A stretch of 64,000 nucleotides of DNA, taken from the NCBI RefSeq assembly GCF_011250645.1, contig NZ_JAANNO010000002.1:203483-267482 (forward strand). Reading direction: 5' to 3'. Of the stretch, positions 45,301-56,365 are shown piece after piece. Numbering within the stretch: the stretch's first letter is position 1; the number at the start of each line of letters is the position of its first letter. The notes under the pieces were generated by a model. The model did no database searches. It saw only the letters and a program-made list of their open reading frames with translations, and was not told the DNA's origin. Made by a program: the position numbers and the translations under genes. This DNA comes from Motilibacter aurantiacus. GTDB taxonomy: Bacteria > Actinomycetota > Actinomycetes > Motilibacterales > Motilibacteraceae.

Positions 45301-46237
45301 CGGTCGCGCGGCGGTCGATCTCGGCCTGGTCGAAGGTGTCCGGGGTGCCCAGCGTGCGCCAGTGGCCGAAGGGCCAGACGACGACGAAGGCCTTGCCGAT
45401 CACCTTGTCGACGGGCACGAACCCGCCGCCCGGCTCGCCCTGGTGGGCCCGGGAGTCGGCCGAGGCGTTGCGGTGGTCACCGAGCACCCAGAGCCGGTCC
45501 GCGGGGACCGTGACGTCGAAGGGCTGGTCGGAGGGGTCGTCACCGGGGAAGAGGTAGTCCTCCTCCTCGAGCGGCACCCCGTTGACGGTGACCGGGCCCT
45601 GCCCGTCGGAGGCCACGCGGTCCCCGGGCAGCCCGATCACGCGCTTGATGAAGTCGCGCTCGTCCGGCGGGGCGATGCCGATCGCGCTGCCCACGGCGCG
45701 GACCGCCTTGGCGATCGGGTTGCTCGGCTCGTCGTAGGTGACCTCGGGGGTGAACGAGTCGACGCCGTTGAAGACCACGATGTCCCCGCGCTCGATGTCG
45801 CCGAAGCGGTAGGACACCTTGTCGACGAGGACGCGGTCCCCGACGCGCAGCGTCTGCTCCATCGAGCCGGAGGGGATGTAGAACGCCTGCACGAGGAAGG
45901 CCTTGACCAGCATCGCCAGGACCAGTGCGATGCCGATGAGGATGGGCATCTCGGCCCACGCGGAGATGCGGCGGCGCCGGTGCGGCGGGTGCTGCTCCTC
46001 GGCGTCGCCCTCAGGGCCGCCGGGGCCGCTGGGGCCGTCGGGCCCCTGGCCGTCACCGTCGCGGGCCGCCGGCTCGTCGGCCCTGCCGCCCGTCGGGGCG
46101 GCGGCGGGCTCGGCACCGGCAGCGCCGGACGGGGCCAGGGACACGTCGGACGGCGCGTCGGGCGGAATGTCCAGCGGCCGGCTCGAGGAGCCGGGGACCT
46201 CGCCCGACGCGTCCCCGCGCGAGTCCGTGGTGCTCAT
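45275..46237 (-). CDS. lepB: signal peptidase I
   Basis: Cleaves signal peptides of exported proteins. A 320-residue type II-oriented protein: a disordered acidic/Gly/Pro N-terminal region (1-85), one transmembrane helix (about 97-117), then the catalytic serine S125 in IPSGSMEQTL and lysine K198 in FIKRVIGLPGD, and the conserved GDHRNASADSR. ATG 46237 is used. The gene lies downstream of rplS in the conserved order. Confidence 0.95.
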   Translation of the reverse strand: MSTTDSRGDASGEVPGSSSRPLDIPPDAPSDVSLAPSGAAGAEPAAAPTGGRADEPAARDGDGQGPDGPSGPGGPEGDAEEQHPPHRRRRISAWAEMPILIGIALVLAMLVKAFLVQAFYIPSGSMEQTLRVGDRVLVDKVSYRFGDIERGDIVVFNGVDSFTPEVTYDEPSNPIAKAVRAVGSAIGIAPPDERDFIKRVIGLPGDRVASDGQGPVTVNGVPLEEEDYLFPGDDPSDQPFDVTVPADRLWVLGDHRNASADSRAHQGEPGGGFVPVDKVIGKAFVVVWPFGHWRTLGTPDTFDQAEIDRRATGVGAELGG

Positions 46238-46265
46238 GCGCCCGCGGTCCGCAGCGAAGCCCGGG

Positions 46266-46628
46266 TCAGCGCGCCGTCGTGGCGGGCTCGCGCTTCTCCT
46301 TGATCTTGGCCTTCTTGCCGCGCAGCTCGCGCAGGTAGTAGAGCTTCGCGCGCCGGACGTCACCGCGGGTGACGACCTCGATCTTGTCGATGACCGGCGA
46401 GTGCACCGGGAACGTGCGCTCGACGCCGGTGCCGAAGCTGACCTTGCGCACGGTGAACGTCTCGCGCACGCCGCCGTTCTGGCGACGGATCACGACGCCC
46501 TGGAAGACCTGCACGCGAGAGCGGTTGCCCTCGACGACGCGGACGTGGACCTTGAGCGTGTCACCCGGGCCGAACGCCGGCACATCCGTGCGCAGCGAGG
46601 TCGAGTCGAGCGCGTCCAGCTTCTGCAT
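46266..46628 (-). CDS. rplS: 50S ribosomal protein L19
   Basis: At the 30S-50S interface. The 120-residue length is normal. Core: [20 protein letters not shown] and [15 protein letters not shown], then [18 protein letters not shown]. The ATG at 46628 has GGGAG upstream; a small inverted repeat (GCAGGTG/CACCTGC) lies just ahead of it. It lies between trmD and lepB. Confidence 0.97.
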   Translation of the reverse strand: MQKLDALDSTSLRTDVPAFGPGDTLKVHVRVVEGNRSRVQVFQGVVIRRQNGGVRETFTVRKVSFGTGVERTFPVHSPVIDKIEVVTRGDVRRAKLYYLRELRGKKAKIKEKREPATTAR

Positions 46629-46640
46629 GTCTGTCTCCCT

Positions 46641-46662
46641 GCAGGTGCCACAGGTCACCTGC
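46641..46662 (-). promoter_or_regulatory. hairpin just upstream of the rplS ribosome site
   Basis: GCAGGTG and CACCTGC form a perfect 7-bp stem with an 8-nt loop, its 3' arm touching the GGGAG of rplS. It could gate translation of L19; leader-based control of ribosomal protein genes is common but this instance is only suggested by position. Confidence 0.35.
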
Positions 46663-46822
46663 GGTGTCGTCGTGGAGCGGCTGCGGTCAGCAGCTCTCGG
46701 TCAAATCAGCGGCAGGCCGGCCCCCGACGAGGTCGAGGAGCGAGGCCCGGTGGCGCCGTTCGTCGTCCGGCGAGCGCTCCCCTGTGGCAGGGCGCGGCCG
46801 ACGAACCTGTTGGCGCGACGAC

Positions 46823-47623
46823 CTAGTTTGACACATCCGGAGCGCGGCGGACCAACCTCGCCCCCGCCGGCGCCCAGCCCTCCTCGGCGAGCACCGCCAG
46901 GTCGGCGCCGTCGAGCGCGGTCGCGTCGAGGCGCTCGAGCAGGTCCGGCCGGGTCCGCGCCGTGCGCCGCAGCGACTCGTCCCGCCGCCAGCGCGCGATG
47001 CGCGCGTGGTCGCCCGACACGAGCACGTCCGGCACGCCCAGGCCGCGCCACTGCGCGGGCTTGGTCCAGGCCGGGGCCTCGAGCAGCCCGCCGGTGTGCG
47101 ACTCCTCGGCCAGGCTCTCGGCGTTGCCCAGCACGCCCGGCAGCAGCCGGCCCACCGCCTCCACGACCACGAGGACGGCAGCCTCACCACCGAACAGCAC
47201 GTAGTCGCCGATCGACAGCTCGTCCACCGTGAACGTCTGCCGAGCGTCCTCGATCACGCGCGCGTCGACGCCCTCGTAGCGCCCGCAGGCGAAGACCAGC
47301 CAGGGGTCGGCCGCGTACTCGGCCGCCACCTGCTGGGTGAAGACCCGGCCGGCGGGCGAGGGCACGACCAGCCGCGGGCGCACGCCCGGCGGCCCGTCCG
47401 CGAGGACCGCGTCGAGCGCGGCCCCCCACGGACCGGGGGTCATGACCATCCCGGCGCCGCCGCCGTACGGCGTGTCGTCGACACTGCGGTGCCGGTCGGT
47501 CGTGAAGTCGCGCAGGTCGCGGACCGAGACGTCGAGCAGCCCGGACTCCTGGGCCTTGCCCAGCAGCGAGAGCCGCAGCGGGGCCAGGTAGTCGGGGAAG
47601 ACGGTGAGGACGTCGACGCGCAC
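46823..47623 (-). CDS. trmD: tRNA (guanine37-N1)-methyltransferase
   Basis: Methylates G37 next to the anticodon using SAM through a trefoil knot. The 266-residue protein shows [11 protein letters not shown] at the start, [21 protein letters not shown] and the knot strand [17 protein letters not shown]. The GTG start lies two bases after the rimM stop. It belongs to the rpsP-khpA-rimM-trmD run. Confidence 0.96.
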   Translation of the reverse strand: MRVDVLTVFPDYLAPLRLSLLGKAQESGLLDVSVRDLRDFTTDRHRSVDDTPYGGGAGMVMTPGPWGAALDAVLADGPPGVRPRLVVPSPAGRVFTQQVAAEYAADPWLVFACGRYEGVDARVIEDARQTFTVDELSIGDYVLFGGEAAVLVVVEAVGRLLPGVLGNAESLAEESHTGGLLEAPAWTKPAQWRGLGVPDVLVSGDHARIARWRRDESLRRTARTRPDLLERLDATALDGADLAVLAEEGWAPAGARLVRRAPDVSN

Positions 47624-47625
47624 GG

Positions 47626-48258
47626 CTAGGCGCTGCCGGACGGCGTGCCCGTCCCGGGCGCCTCGTCGCCGGGCGCCGCGTCCCTCGCGTCCTCGGCCGC
47701 CGTCTCGTCCTCGAGCGCGTCGAGCAGCCCGGCCGGCGGGTCGACCACGATGCGCCCACCGGGCACGTCGACCTCGGGGACGATCTCGGTGACGAAGGGC
47801 ACGAGCGCCTCGCGCCCGTCGGGGCGGCGTACGGCGAGGACGTCCTGGGCGGGCAGGTGAAGCACGTCGACGACCTCGCCGACCGGCTCGCCGGAGGGCA
47901 GCACGGCCGCCAGCCCGATCAGCTGATGGTCGAAGAACTCCTCCGGGTCCTCGGGCTCCTCGTCCGCCGGCACGTCGACCAGGAGCATCGTGCCGCGCAA
48001 CTGCTCGGCCCGGGTCCGGTCCGAGACGCCCTCGAAGCGCAGCACGAGCCGGCCGGAGTGCACCCGGCCGGACTCCACGACGAGCGGGCCGACGACCGCC
48101 GGGTCCGTACGCAGCGACGCCCCGGCTGCGAAGCGCAGCTCGGGGTCGTCGGTGCGGACGTCGACGAGGACGTCGCCGCGGATGCCGTGCGCCCGGCCGA
48201 TGCGGCCGACGACGAGCTCGACGGTCGAGGGCCTGCCCTCAGCGCCGCTCGTCGACAT
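47626..48258 (-). CDS. rimM: 16S rRNA processing protein RimM
   Basis: Binds S19 and assists 30S head maturation. The 210-residue protein has the N-terminal barrel ([19 protein letters not shown]) and a PRC-barrel domain near 105-170 ([17 protein letters not shown] and [15 protein letters not shown]). The C-terminal 35 residues are an acidic tail ([11 protein letters not shown]). The ATG lies inside the last bases of khpA, a 20-bp overlap. Confidence 0.94.
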   Translation of the reverse strand: MSTSGAEGRPSTVELVVGRIGRAHGIRGDVLVDVRTDDPELRFAAGASLRTDPAVVGPLVVESGRVHSGRLVLRFEGVSDRTRAEQLRGTMLLVDVPADEEPEDPEEFFDHQLIGLAAVLPSGEPVGEVVDVLHLPAQDVLAVRRPDGREALVPFVTEIVPEVDVPGGRIVVDPPAGLLDALEDETAAEDARDAAPGDEAPGTGTPSGSA

Positions 48259-48481
48259 CGAGGAAGTCGATGCGGACGGGGCGGCCTCCGGACAGCGCGC
48301 CCACCACCGTGCGCAGCGCGGTGGCGGTACGGCCGTTGCGGCCGATCACCTTGCCGAGGTCCTCGGGGTGGACCCGGACCTCGAGCACGCGGCCGCGCCG
48401 GCCCTCACGCCGGGCGACGCGGACCTCGTCGGGGTTGTCGACGATGCCGCGCACGAGGTGGTCGAGGGCGTCCTCGATCAC
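48239..48481 (-). CDS. khpA: KH-domain RNA-binding protein KhpA
   Basis: An 80-residue single-KH protein. The nucleic-acid loop GKVIGRNGRTATALRTVV carries the G-x-x-G motif. The family is a small-RNA and mRNA chaperone in Gram-positive bacteria. It follows rpsP by two bases and overlaps the rimM start. Confidence 0.93.
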   Translation of the reverse strand: MIEDALDHLVRGIVDNPDEVRVARREGRRGRVLEVRVHPEDLGKVIGRNGRTATALRTVVGALSGGRPVRIDFLDVDERR

Positions 48482-48483
48482 TC

Positions 48484-48978
48484 TCAGGCCTCGGCGGGCT
48501 GGTCGACCGCCTCACCGGGGGCGTCCGAGCCGCCCACGGCGGCGCCGCCGCCGGCGACCTCGGAGTCAGTGGCCTGCGGCGCCTCGTCCTTGGCCTTCTT
48601 CGCCTTCGGTGTGGTCGCGGCGCCACCGGCGTCGCCACCGGTCGCCCTCGCGGCCTCGTTGAACACGGCCTTCTTGTCCACCCGCGGAGCGGCGGTCTTG
48701 AGCGTGCCCTCCTCGTAGGGCAGGCCCTTGAACTTCTGCCAGTCACCCGTCTTGGACAGGATCGCGGCGACCGGCTCGGTCGGCTGGGCGCCCACGCCGA
48801 GCCAGTACTGGGCGCGCTCGCTGTCGACCTCGATGAGCGAGGGCTCCTCGGTCGGGTGGTACTTGCCGATGGCCTCGATGAAGCGGCCGTCACGCTTGGC
48901 GCGGGCGTCCGCGACGACGATGCGGTAGTACGGCGCACGGATCTTGCCCATGCGCATCAGCTTGATCTTTACAGCCAC
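48484..48978 (-). CDS. rpsP: 30S ribosomal protein S16 with Ala-rich tail
   Basis: The N-terminal 85 residues are the S16 fold: [19 protein letters not shown] and [21 protein letters not shown]. The next 75 residues ([14 protein letters not shown], then GGGAAVGG) are a low-complexity extension often seen in actinomycetes. The GTG start at 48978 is the family start. Total 164 residues. It heads the rpsP-khpA-rimM-trmD run. Confidence 0.96.
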   Translation of the reverse strand: MAVKIKLMRMGKIRAPYYRIVVADARAKRDGRFIEAIGKYHPTEEPSLIEVDSERAQYWLGVGAQPTEPVAAILSKTGDWQKFKGLPYEEGTLKTAAPRVDKKAVFNEAARATGGDAGGAATTPKAKKAKDEAPQATDSEVAGGGAAVGGSDAPGEAVDQPAEA

Positions 48979-49186
48979 GGGGGCGGGACTCCTCGTCGGA
49001 CGGGACAACGGCCGGGCACGGCACGCCGCTCGGGGTGGGGACCTGGCAGCTCGACGTGCCTGGCGAGTTGCATGAAGGCCGACGCGTGGCGAGAGGGGCC
49101 AGCGCACGGACCAGTGCCAGCGGTCGATTGTGCCAGATGCACGCGGCGGGACCCAAGCGCGGACCCGCTGCGCGTCACTGCGCGGC

Positions 49187-50749
49187 TCAGCGGCCGCCGG
49201 GCGGCAGCAGCCCCTTGAACTCGGCCGGCAGCTCGAACGGCGTCGCCGCCCCGTCCCCGCCGAACGGGGACCCGGCTCCGAGCGCCGGCGCCTGGGCGGC
49301 GCGCTGGGCCGCCTGCTGGGCCTCGAGCGCCCGCTTGGCCGGGTTGCCGGAGCGGCTCTGCTTGCCGCCCTTGCCCTTCTTCTGCTGCTGGGCCTTGCCG
49401 CGCGACTTCTTCCCGAAGCCCGGCATCCCCGGCATCCCCGGCATGCCGCCGGAGGCCATGGACCGCATCATCTTCTGCGCCTCGGTGAAGCGCTGGATGA
49501 GGTCGTTGACGGCGGAGACCGACGAGCCGGAGCCGCGGGCGATGCGCGCCCGGCGCGAGCCGTTGAGGATCTTGGGGTCGCGCCGCTCGGCCGGCGTCAT
49601 CGACTGGATCATCGCCTGGGTGCGGTCGAGCTCGCGCTCGTCGATCGACTCGATCTGCTCGCGGAACTGCCCCATACCTGGGAGCATCCCGAAGATCTTG
49701 GACATCGAGCCCATCTTGCGCAGCTGCTGCATCTGGCCGAGGAAGTCCTCGAGCGTGAAGTCCTGACCGGACAGGAACTTGTTGGTCAGGTCTTCCTGCT
49801 GCTGCTGGTCGAAGACCTTCGCCGCGCCCTCGAGCAGCGTCTGCAGGTCGCCGAGGTCCAGGATCCGCGAGGCCATGCGGTCCGGGTGGAAGACGTCGAA
49901 GTCCTCGAGCTTCTCGCCGTTGCTGGCGAACATCACCTGGCGGCCGGTCACCTTGGCGACCGAGAGGGCCGCACCGCCGCGCGCGTCGCCGTCGAGCTTG
50001 GTGAGCACCACCCCGTCGAACCCGACGCCGTCGAGGAAGGCCTGCGCGGTGACGACCGCGTCCTGGCCGATCATGGCGTCGACGACGAAGAGCGTCTCGT
50101 CCGGGGACACCGCGTCGCGGATGTCGGCGGCCTGCTGCATCAGCTCGGCGTCGATGCCCAGCCGGCCCGCGGTGTCCACCACGACCACGTCGTGCTGCTT
50201 CTCACGGGCGTACGCGACGGCGCGGCGGGCGACGTCGACCGGGTCCCCGACGCCGTTGCCGGGCTCGGGGCCGAAGAAAGCGGCCCCCGCGCGCTCGGAG
50301 ACGATCTGCAGCTGGTTGACCGCGTTGGGGCGCTGCAGGTCGCAGGCGACGAGCAGCGGCTGGTGGCCCTGGCCGCGCAGCCACAGCGCGAGCTTGCCGG
50401 CCAGCGTGGTCTTGCCCGCGCCCTGCAGGCCCGCGAGCATGATCACGGTCGGCGGCGTCTTCGCGAGCCTGATGCGCCGGGCCTCGCCGCCGAGGATCGC
50501 GATGAGCTCCTCGTTGACGATGTCGAGGACGCGCTGCGCCGGGTTGACCGACTGCTGGACCTCCGCGCTCTTGGCCCGCTCGCGCACCGCGCCGACGAAC
50601 TCGCGGACGACAGGCAGCGCGACGTCGGCCTCGAGCAGCGCGACGCGCAGCTCCCGGGCGGCGGCGTCGATGTCGGAGTCGCTCAGCCGGCCCTTGCCGC
50701 GCAGGCCCTTGAACGTCGCGGACAGCCGGTCCTGGAGGGTGTTGAACAC
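49187..50749 (-). CDS. ffh: signal recognition particle protein Ffh
   Basis: GTPase of the SRP that targets membrane proteins. The 520-residue protein has the N domain, then the G domain with [29 protein letters not shown] and [10 protein letters not shown]. The M domain is Met-rich and ends in repeated MPGMPGM and a Lys/Gln-rich stretch ([11 protein letters not shown]). GTG 50749 is used (V-F-N-T-L-Q-D-R-L), matching the family start; the open frame continues upstream without similarity. Its receptor FtsY is at 55,089. Confidence 0.96.
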   Translation of the reverse strand: MFNTLQDRLSATFKGLRGKGRLSDSDIDAAARELRVALLEADVALPVVREFVGAVRERAKSAEVQQSVNPAQRVLDIVNEELIAILGGEARRIRLAKTPPTVIMLAGLQGAGKTTLAGKLALWLRGQGHQPLLVACDLQRPNAVNQLQIVSERAGAAFFGPEPGNGVGDPVDVARRAVAYAREKQHDVVVVDTAGRLGIDAELMQQAADIRDAVSPDETLFVVDAMIGQDAVVTAQAFLDGVGFDGVVLTKLDGDARGGAALSVAKVTGRQVMFASNGEKLEDFDVFHPDRMASRILDLGDLQTLLEGAAKVFDQQQQEDLTNKFLSGQDFTLEDFLGQMQQLRKMGSMSKIFGMLPGMGQFREQIESIDERELDRTQAMIQSMTPAERRDPKILNGSRRARIARGSGSSVSAVNDLIQRFTEAQKMMRSMASGGMPGMPGMPGFGKKSRGKAQQQKKGKGGKQSRSGNPAKRALEAQQAAQRAAQAPALGAGSPFGGDGAATPFELPAEFKGLLPPGGR

Positions 50750-50876
50750 GGGAGCGAGGTCCTGCCTTCTCGTTGCCGAAGAGATCGCGCCGGAGCTGAC
50801 GGGACGGGGAACGCCGAGGCGCCCGGCCCGCAGCCAGCGTAGCCGCGTGCCCCGCGGGCCCGGCGGCGTCGCTCCG

Positions 50877-53240
50877 TCAGCCCGCGACGTCCCGCAGCAC
50901 CCGAGCCACCTCGCGAGCCCGCTCGGGCGCGAGCGGCGCCCCGTCGTCGCCCACCACGTAGAACACGTCCACGGCCTCGGCCCCGAGGGTCGCGACCCGC
51001 GCGGCGCGCACGTCGACGCCCGCGAACGACAACGCCCGGCCGAGCCGGTGCAGCAGCCCGAGCCGGTCCGAGGCCCGCACCTCCAGCACCGTCGCGGTGT
51101 GCGAGGCGTCCTCGACGATGTCGACACGGGCGGGTACGCGGGGGCCGCGGGAGGGCGCCCGCGACGCCTCGCGCCGCTCGAGCAGGCCGGCCACGTCCAT
51201 GCGCCGCTCGAGCGCCCGGTCGATGTCGTCGCGCAGCGCGTCCAGGGCCGGCGGGTCGCCGAACTCGGCCACCACGGACCAGGTGTCGACCGCGATGCCG
51301 TTCTCGGTGCGCAGCGTGGCCGACCGGACCGAGAGCCGGTGCACGGCAAGCACTCCGGCGACGGTGGCGAGCAGGCCGCGCCGGTCGGGCGCGACGACCG
51401 TGACGGCCCATCCGCCGCCGTCGGGGCGTACGGACACGGCGAGCTCGCCGGCGGCGACGAGCTCGCGCTCCTCGTCGGTGATCGGCGTGGCCGGGGGCGG
51501 GGGCTCGCCGCGCAGGTGGGCGCGGGCGCGCCGGGTCAGCTCCCCCACGAGGCCGGCCCGCCAGTCGGTCCAGGCCTGCGGCCCGGCGGCGAGCGCGTCG
51601 GCCTCGGTGAGGGTGGCGAGCAGGTCGAGGGCCTCGATCGAGCCCAGGGACTCGGCGACGCGAGCCGCCGTGGCCGGGTCGTCGATGTCGCGCCGGGTGG
51701 CGGTCTCGACGAGCAGCAGGTGCTCGCGGATCAGCATCGTCACCGTCGCGACGTCCGCCGGCGCGAAGCCCATGCGGGCCACGACCGGCTCGGCGATGCG
51801 CGCGCCCTCACGGGCGTGGTCGCCGCGGCGCCGGCCCTTGCCGATGTCGTGCAGCAGGGCGGCGACGAGCAGCAGGTCCGGGCGGGACACCCGGCGGGCG
51901 AGGGCGGCTGCCTGCACGCAGGTCTCGACGCTGTGCCGGTCGACGGTCCAGCGGTGGACGGCGGTGCGCTGGGGGCGGTTGCGGACGGCTGCCCACTCGG
52001 GCAGCACCCGGACCACGAGCCCGGACTGGTCGAGCGCCTCCCAGACGCGGACCGCTCCCGGCCCGGCGCCGAGCAGCGCGACGAGGGCGTCGCGAGCGGT
52101 CGCCGGCCACGGCTCGGGCAGCGGGGGGCACTCTCGGGCCAGCCGGTCCGCCGTCCCCGGTGAGAGCGGGAGCCCGGCCTGGGCGGCGACGGCCGCGGCG
52201 CGCAGCGGGAGGACGGGGTCGGCCTCGACGCCCCCGTCGCGCGAGAGGACGAGCTCGCCCTCGTGCTCGGCGAGGCCGGGGGCGAGGGCGCGCGGGCGGG
52301 GCGGGCGGCGGGCTCCGATGCGCGGGGCGCGCTTGCGCGGGGCGAGCAACTGCTCGACCCGGCGCCACGTGGTGTCCCCCGCGTACGAGACGGTCCGGGC
52401 GGCGTCCGCGACGACCCGCAGGACCGAGTCGGCGTCGGCCAGGCCGAGGGCGCTGGCGACGGCGTCCTGCTCCTGCAGGAGCAGCTTGTCCAGGGCGCGG
52501 CCGCTGACGGCGTGCAGGGCGTCCCGCACGTCGAGCAGGCGCTCGGTGGCGCCGTCCAGGTCGCCGTGCGGCCGGTCCGCCACCCACGAGGCTGCGACGG
52601 CGCGGAGGGCGACCACGTCGCGCAGCCCGCCACGGCCCTCCTTGAGCTCGGGCTCGAGCAGGAACGCCACCTCCCCGGAGCGGCGCCAGCGCTCGCGGCA
52701 GGTCTCGAGCAGGTCGCCGAGCCGGCTTCGGGCGCTGCCGCGCCAGTCGTCGAGGACGGCGGTCCGCAGCCGGGTCGCGAGGGCGGAGTCCCCGATGACG
52801 ACGCGCAGGTCGAGCAGGCCGAGCAGGACCGAGAGGTCCTCGGCCGCTACGCGCCGGGCCTCGCCGGGGGTGCGGACCGAGTAGTCGAGGCGGAGGCCGG
52901 CGTCCCAGACGGGGTACCAGAGCGCCTCGGCGATGCGGGCCACCTCGTCGTCACCGCGGTGGCCGTCGTGCAGCAGGACCAGGTCGAGGTCGCTGAAGGG
53001 CGAGAGCGAGGCCCGCCCGTAGCCGCCGACCGCGACGAGGGCCACCCCTTCGCTGGCCGGCACGGCCTCGTCGTAGAGCCGCTGCAGCCAGCTGTCGGTC
53101 AGGTCGCTGAGTGCCCGGCGCCGGGCCGCACTGGGCGGCCCGGGCCGGGAGAGCAGCGCGCGCCGCGCGGCCGTCAGCTCCGCCGGTGTGCGGGGCGTCG
53201 GTGCCGGTGCCCCCGTGGAACGCGCGCTGCTCGTCGCCAC
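50877..53240 (-). CDS. glnD: [protein-PII] uridylyl-/adenylyltransferase GlnD
   Basis: Modifies and demodifies the PII protein in response to glutamine. The 787-residue protein has the nucleotidyltransferase motif GGYGRASLSPFSDLDLVLL, the HD phosphohydrolase domain LLHDIGKGRRRGDHAREG, and two C-terminal ACT domains (about 620-700 and 715-785). In actinomycetes it adenylylates GlnK at Tyr51. It starts one base after glnK and so completes amtB-glnK-glnD. Confidence 0.96.
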   Translation of the reverse strand: MATSSARSTGAPAPTPRTPAELTAARRALLSRPGPPSAARRRALSDLTDSWLQRLYDEAVPASEGVALVAVGGYGRASLSPFSDLDLVLLHDGHRGDDEVARIAEALWYPVWDAGLRLDYSVRTPGEARRVAAEDLSVLLGLLDLRVVIGDSALATRLRTAVLDDWRGSARSRLGDLLETCRERWRRSGEVAFLLEPELKEGRGGLRDVVALRAVAASWVADRPHGDLDGATERLLDVRDALHAVSGRALDKLLLQEQDAVASALGLADADSVLRVVADAARTVSYAGDTTWRRVEQLLAPRKRAPRIGARRPPRPRALAPGLAEHEGELVLSRDGGVEADPVLPLRAAAVAAQAGLPLSPGTADRLARECPPLPEPWPATARDALVALLGAGPGAVRVWEALDQSGLVVRVLPEWAAVRNRPQRTAVHRWTVDRHSVETCVQAAALARRVSRPDLLLVAALLHDIGKGRRRGDHAREGARIAEPVVARMGFAPADVATVTMLIREHLLLVETATRRDIDDPATAARVAESLGSIEALDLLATLTEADALAAGPQAWTDWRAGLVGELTRRARAHLRGEPPPPATPITDEERELVAAGELAVSVRPDGGGWAVTVVAPDRRGLLATVAGVLAVHRLSVRSATLRTENGIAVDTWSVVAEFGDPPALDALRDDIDRALERRMDVAGLLERREASRAPSRGPRVPARVDIVEDASHTATVLEVRASDRLGLLHRLGRALSFAGVDVRAARVATLGAEAVDVFYVVGDDGAPLAPERAREVARVLRDVAG

Positions 53241-53241
53241 G

Positions 53242-53583
<342 letters not shown>

Positions 53584-54903
53584 TCAGACCCTCTCGTGCT
53601 GGGGGGTGCTCTGCTTGGCCAGGCCGGACGAGCCGCCGCCACCGATCGAGCCCGCGATGTCGTACGCGGACTCGGCGTGGGTGGTGATGTCCACGCCCGC
53701 GGCCTCGTCCTCCTCCGAGACCCGGAAGCCGACCGTCTTCTCGATGGCCAGGCCGATGATGTAGGTCACGACGAAGGAGAAGGCGAGCACCGCGACCGCG
53801 CCGACGACCTGCTTGCCCAGCTGGTCGACGCTGCCGCCGAAGAAGAGGCTCTCGCCGCCCTCGAAGCCGGGGGCCGTGTCGGTGGCGAGGAAGCCGATGG
53901 CGATGGTGCCGATGAGGCCGCCGACCAGGTGGACGCCGACAACGTCGAGCGAGTCGTCGTAGCCGAAGCGGTACTTCAGGCCGACGGCGAGCGCGCAGGC
54001 ACCACCAGCGACGAAGCCGAGGATCAGCGAGCCGACCGGGCTGAGCACGGCGCAGGCCGGGGTGATGGCGACGAGGCCGGCGACGACGCCGGACGCGGCG
54101 CCCAGCGAGGTGGCGTGGCCGTCACGGATCTTCTCGGTGAGCAGCCAGCCGCAGATGGCGGCCGAGGTGGCGGCGAGGGTGTTGATCCACGCCACGGCGG
54201 CGAGGTTGTTGGCGCCGAGGGCCGAGCCGGCGTTGAAGCCGAACCAGCCGAACCACAGCAGGCCCGCGCCGAGCATGACGAGCGGGAGGTTGTGCGGGCG
54301 CATCCGCTCCTTCGGCCAGCCCTTGCGCTTGCCGAGGACCAGCGCCAGGGCGAGGCCGGCCGCACCGGCGTTGATGTGGACGGCGGTGCCGCCGGCGAAG
54401 TCGAGCGCGGCGAGGTCGTTGGCGATCCAGCCGCCCACGACGCCGGCGTCGTCGTTGTCGAAGGCGAACACCCAGTGGGCGACCGGGAAGTAGACGATCG
54501 TCGCCCAGATGCCGGCGAAGAGCATCCACGAGCCGAACTTGGCCCGGTCGGCGATCGCCCCGGAGATCAGGGCGACGGTGATGATGGCGAAGACGGCCTG
54601 GAAGCCGACGAACGCCGAGTTGGGCAGTGCGTCCTCGGCCGAGGTCATGAGGCCCTTGAGGCCGAGGTACTCGAACGGGTCGCCGAGCAGGCCGCCGCCC
54701 ACGTCGTTGCCGAAGGCGATGGAGTAGCCGTAGAGCACCCAGAGGACGCCGATGAGCCCCATCGCCCCGAAGCTCATCATCATCATGTTCAGGACAGTCT
54801 TGCTCCGGACCATGCCGCCGTAGAACAGAGCGAGTCCGGGGGTCATCAAGAGAACGAGCGCAGCGCTGGTGAGCACCCAGGCCGTATCGCCAGTCGGAGG
54901 CAT
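53584..54903 (-). CDS. amtB: ammonium transporter AmtB
   Basis: Ammonium channel of the inner membrane (439 residues, 11 predicted helices). Motifs: PGLALFYGGMVRSKTVLNMMM near the start and GGTAVHINAGAAGLALALVLG with a conserved pore His. The C-terminal cytosolic tail (SEEDEAAGVDITTHAESAYD) is where GlnK docks. The ATG at 54903 has GGGAG upstream. Two GlnR-type boxes lie 76-122 bp upstream. Confidence 0.97.
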   Translation of the reverse strand: MPPTGDTAWVLTSAALVLLMTPGLALFYGGMVRSKTVLNMMMMSFGAMGLIGVLWVLYGYSIAFGNDVGGGLLGDPFEYLGLKGLMTSAEDALPNSAFVGFQAVFAIITVALISGAIADRAKFGSWMLFAGIWATIVYFPVAHWVFAFDNDDAGVVGGWIANDLAALDFAGGTAVHINAGAAGLALALVLGKRKGWPKERMRPHNLPLVMLGAGLLWFGWFGFNAGSALGANNLAAVAWINTLAATSAAICGWLLTEKIRDGHATSLGAASGVVAGLVAITPACAVLSPVGSLILGFVAGGACALAVGLKYRFGYDDSLDVVGVHLVGGLIGTIAIGFLATDTAPGFEGGESLFFGGSVDQLGKQVVGAVAVLAFSFVVTYIIGLAIEKTVGFRVSEEDEAAGVDITTHAESAYDIAGSIGGGGSSGLAKQSTPQHERV

Positions 54904-54978
54904 AGACGGGCTCCCGATCGTCGGAACGTTGACGAGGAAGAGCGTGCTGGGCTGTCTTTAACTGGAGCGACGCTGCCG

Positions 54979-55025
54979 GTTTCGGTCCTGTGACATCAGC
55001 GTCCGGCAGGTTTCCGTCGCGTGAC
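54979..55025 (-). promoter_or_regulatory. two GlnR-type boxes upstream of amtB
   Basis: On the minus strand GTCAC-n6-GAAAC occurs twice, at 55025-55010 and 54994-54979, with centres 31 bp apart. This matches the GlnR recognition pattern gTnAc-n6-GaAAc exactly at both copies. The amtB-glnK-glnD operon is a known GlnR target in actinomycetes. Direct induction under nitrogen limitation is therefore likely. Confidence 0.75.
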
Positions 55026-55088
55026 GTCGTGGGCCGAAACCGCCGTAGCCCGCTCTTTTCGCCGCGGACCGCGCCGGCCGCGCCGGTC

Positions 55089-56300
55089 TCAGGCGAGCAG
55101 CGCGTCCACGAACGCCTCGGGCTCGAACGGCGCCAGGTCGTCCGGGCCCTCGCCGAGCCCGATGAGCTTGACCGGCACGCCGAGCTCGCGCTGGACGGCG
55201 ACGACGATGCCGCCCTTGGCCGTGCCGTCGAGCTTGGTGAGCACGATGCCGGAGACGGAGACCGCCTCGGAGAACACCCGGGCCTGGATGAGCCCGTTCT
55301 GCCCGGTGGTCGCGTCGAGCACGAGCAGCACCTCGTCGACCGGCCCCTGCCGCTCGAGGACGCGCTTGACCTTGCCCAGCTCGTCCATGAGGCCGACCTT
55401 GTTCTGCAGCCGGCCCGCGGTGTCGACGAGGACCACGTCCGCCTCGAGCTCGGTGGCCTGCTTGAGCGCGTCGAACGCCACGCTGGCCGGGTCGGCGCCC
55501 TCCGCCCCGCGCACGGTGGGGACGCCGACGCGATCGCCCCAGGTGGTGAGCTGGTCGGCGGCGGCCGCGCGGAACGTGTCGGCGGCCCCGAGCACGACGT
55601 CGCGCTCCTCGCTCACGAGCACGCGGGCCAGCTTGCCGACGGTCGTGGTCTTGCCGGTGCCGTTGACGCCGACGACGAGGACGACCGCGGGGCGGCCCTC
55701 GGGGTGGCGCGCGGTCTGCAGGGTGCGGTCCATGTCGCGGCCGACCAGCTCGATGAGCTCCTCGCGGAGCATGAGCCGCATGTCCTCGGCGGTGCGGGTG
55801 CCGAGGACCCGGACGCGGGTCCGGAGCCGCTCGACGAGCTCCTGCGTCGGCGCGACGCCGACGTCCGCGGTGATCAGGGTGTCCTCGACCTCCTCCCAGG
55901 TCTCCTCGTCGAGGGTGTCGCGCGAGAGCAGCGCGAGCAGGCCGCGCCCGAGGCTGGACTGTGAGCGGGAGAGCCGGTCGCGCAGCCGCGCCAGCCGCCC
56001 GGCGACCGGCGCGGGGCGCTCGATCTCAGGGGCGGGCGGGGCCGCGGGCTCGGCCGGGACGGCGACGGGCACGTCGGGCACCGGAGGTGCCTCGACCGTG
56101 CGCGGCAGGTCGAGGTCCTCGACGGTCCGGGTCGGGGTGTCGCGCGGAGTGGTGACGTCGTCGCCGACACCGGGCGCGTAGTCGACCCCGGCCCGCGGGG
56201 GCGGCGGCGGCAGCTCGCGGCGGCGCCGCGGGACGACCAGCCCGACGACGGCGACGAGAGCCAGGACGGCGATGACGACAGCGGCGACTACCCATTCCAC
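55089..56300 (-). CDS. ftsY: signal recognition particle receptor FtsY
   Basis: A 403-residue SRP receptor. It starts with a transmembrane helix ([20 protein letters not shown], about 4-23), a basic and then Pro/acidic linker, and the NG domain with [35 protein letters not shown] and [15 protein letters not shown]. It pairs with Ffh. The GTG start has AGAGG upstream. Confidence 0.96.
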   Translation of the reverse strand: MEWVVAAVVIAVLALVAVVGLVVPRRRRELPPPPPRAGVDYAPGVGDDVTTPRDTPTRTVEDLDLPRTVEAPPVPDVPVAVPAEPAAPPAPEIERPAPVAGRLARLRDRLSRSQSSLGRGLLALLSRDTLDEETWEEVEDTLITADVGVAPTQELVERLRTRVRVLGTRTAEDMRLMLREELIELVGRDMDRTLQTARHPEGRPAVVLVVGVNGTGKTTTVGKLARVLVSEERDVVLGAADTFRAAAADQLTTWGDRVGVPTVRGAEGADPASVAFDALKQATELEADVVLVDTAGRLQNKVGLMDELGKVKRVLERQGPVDEVLLVLDATTGQNGLIQARVFSEAVSVSGIVLTKLDGTAKGGIVVAVQRELGVPVKLIGLGEGPDDLAPFEPEAFVDALLA

Positions 56301-56365
56301 GGCAGGAGCCTCTCAGATGTCCCCGGTGCGGGCGGGAGCCGGTCGCCCGTGCGCCGGCACAGGCG

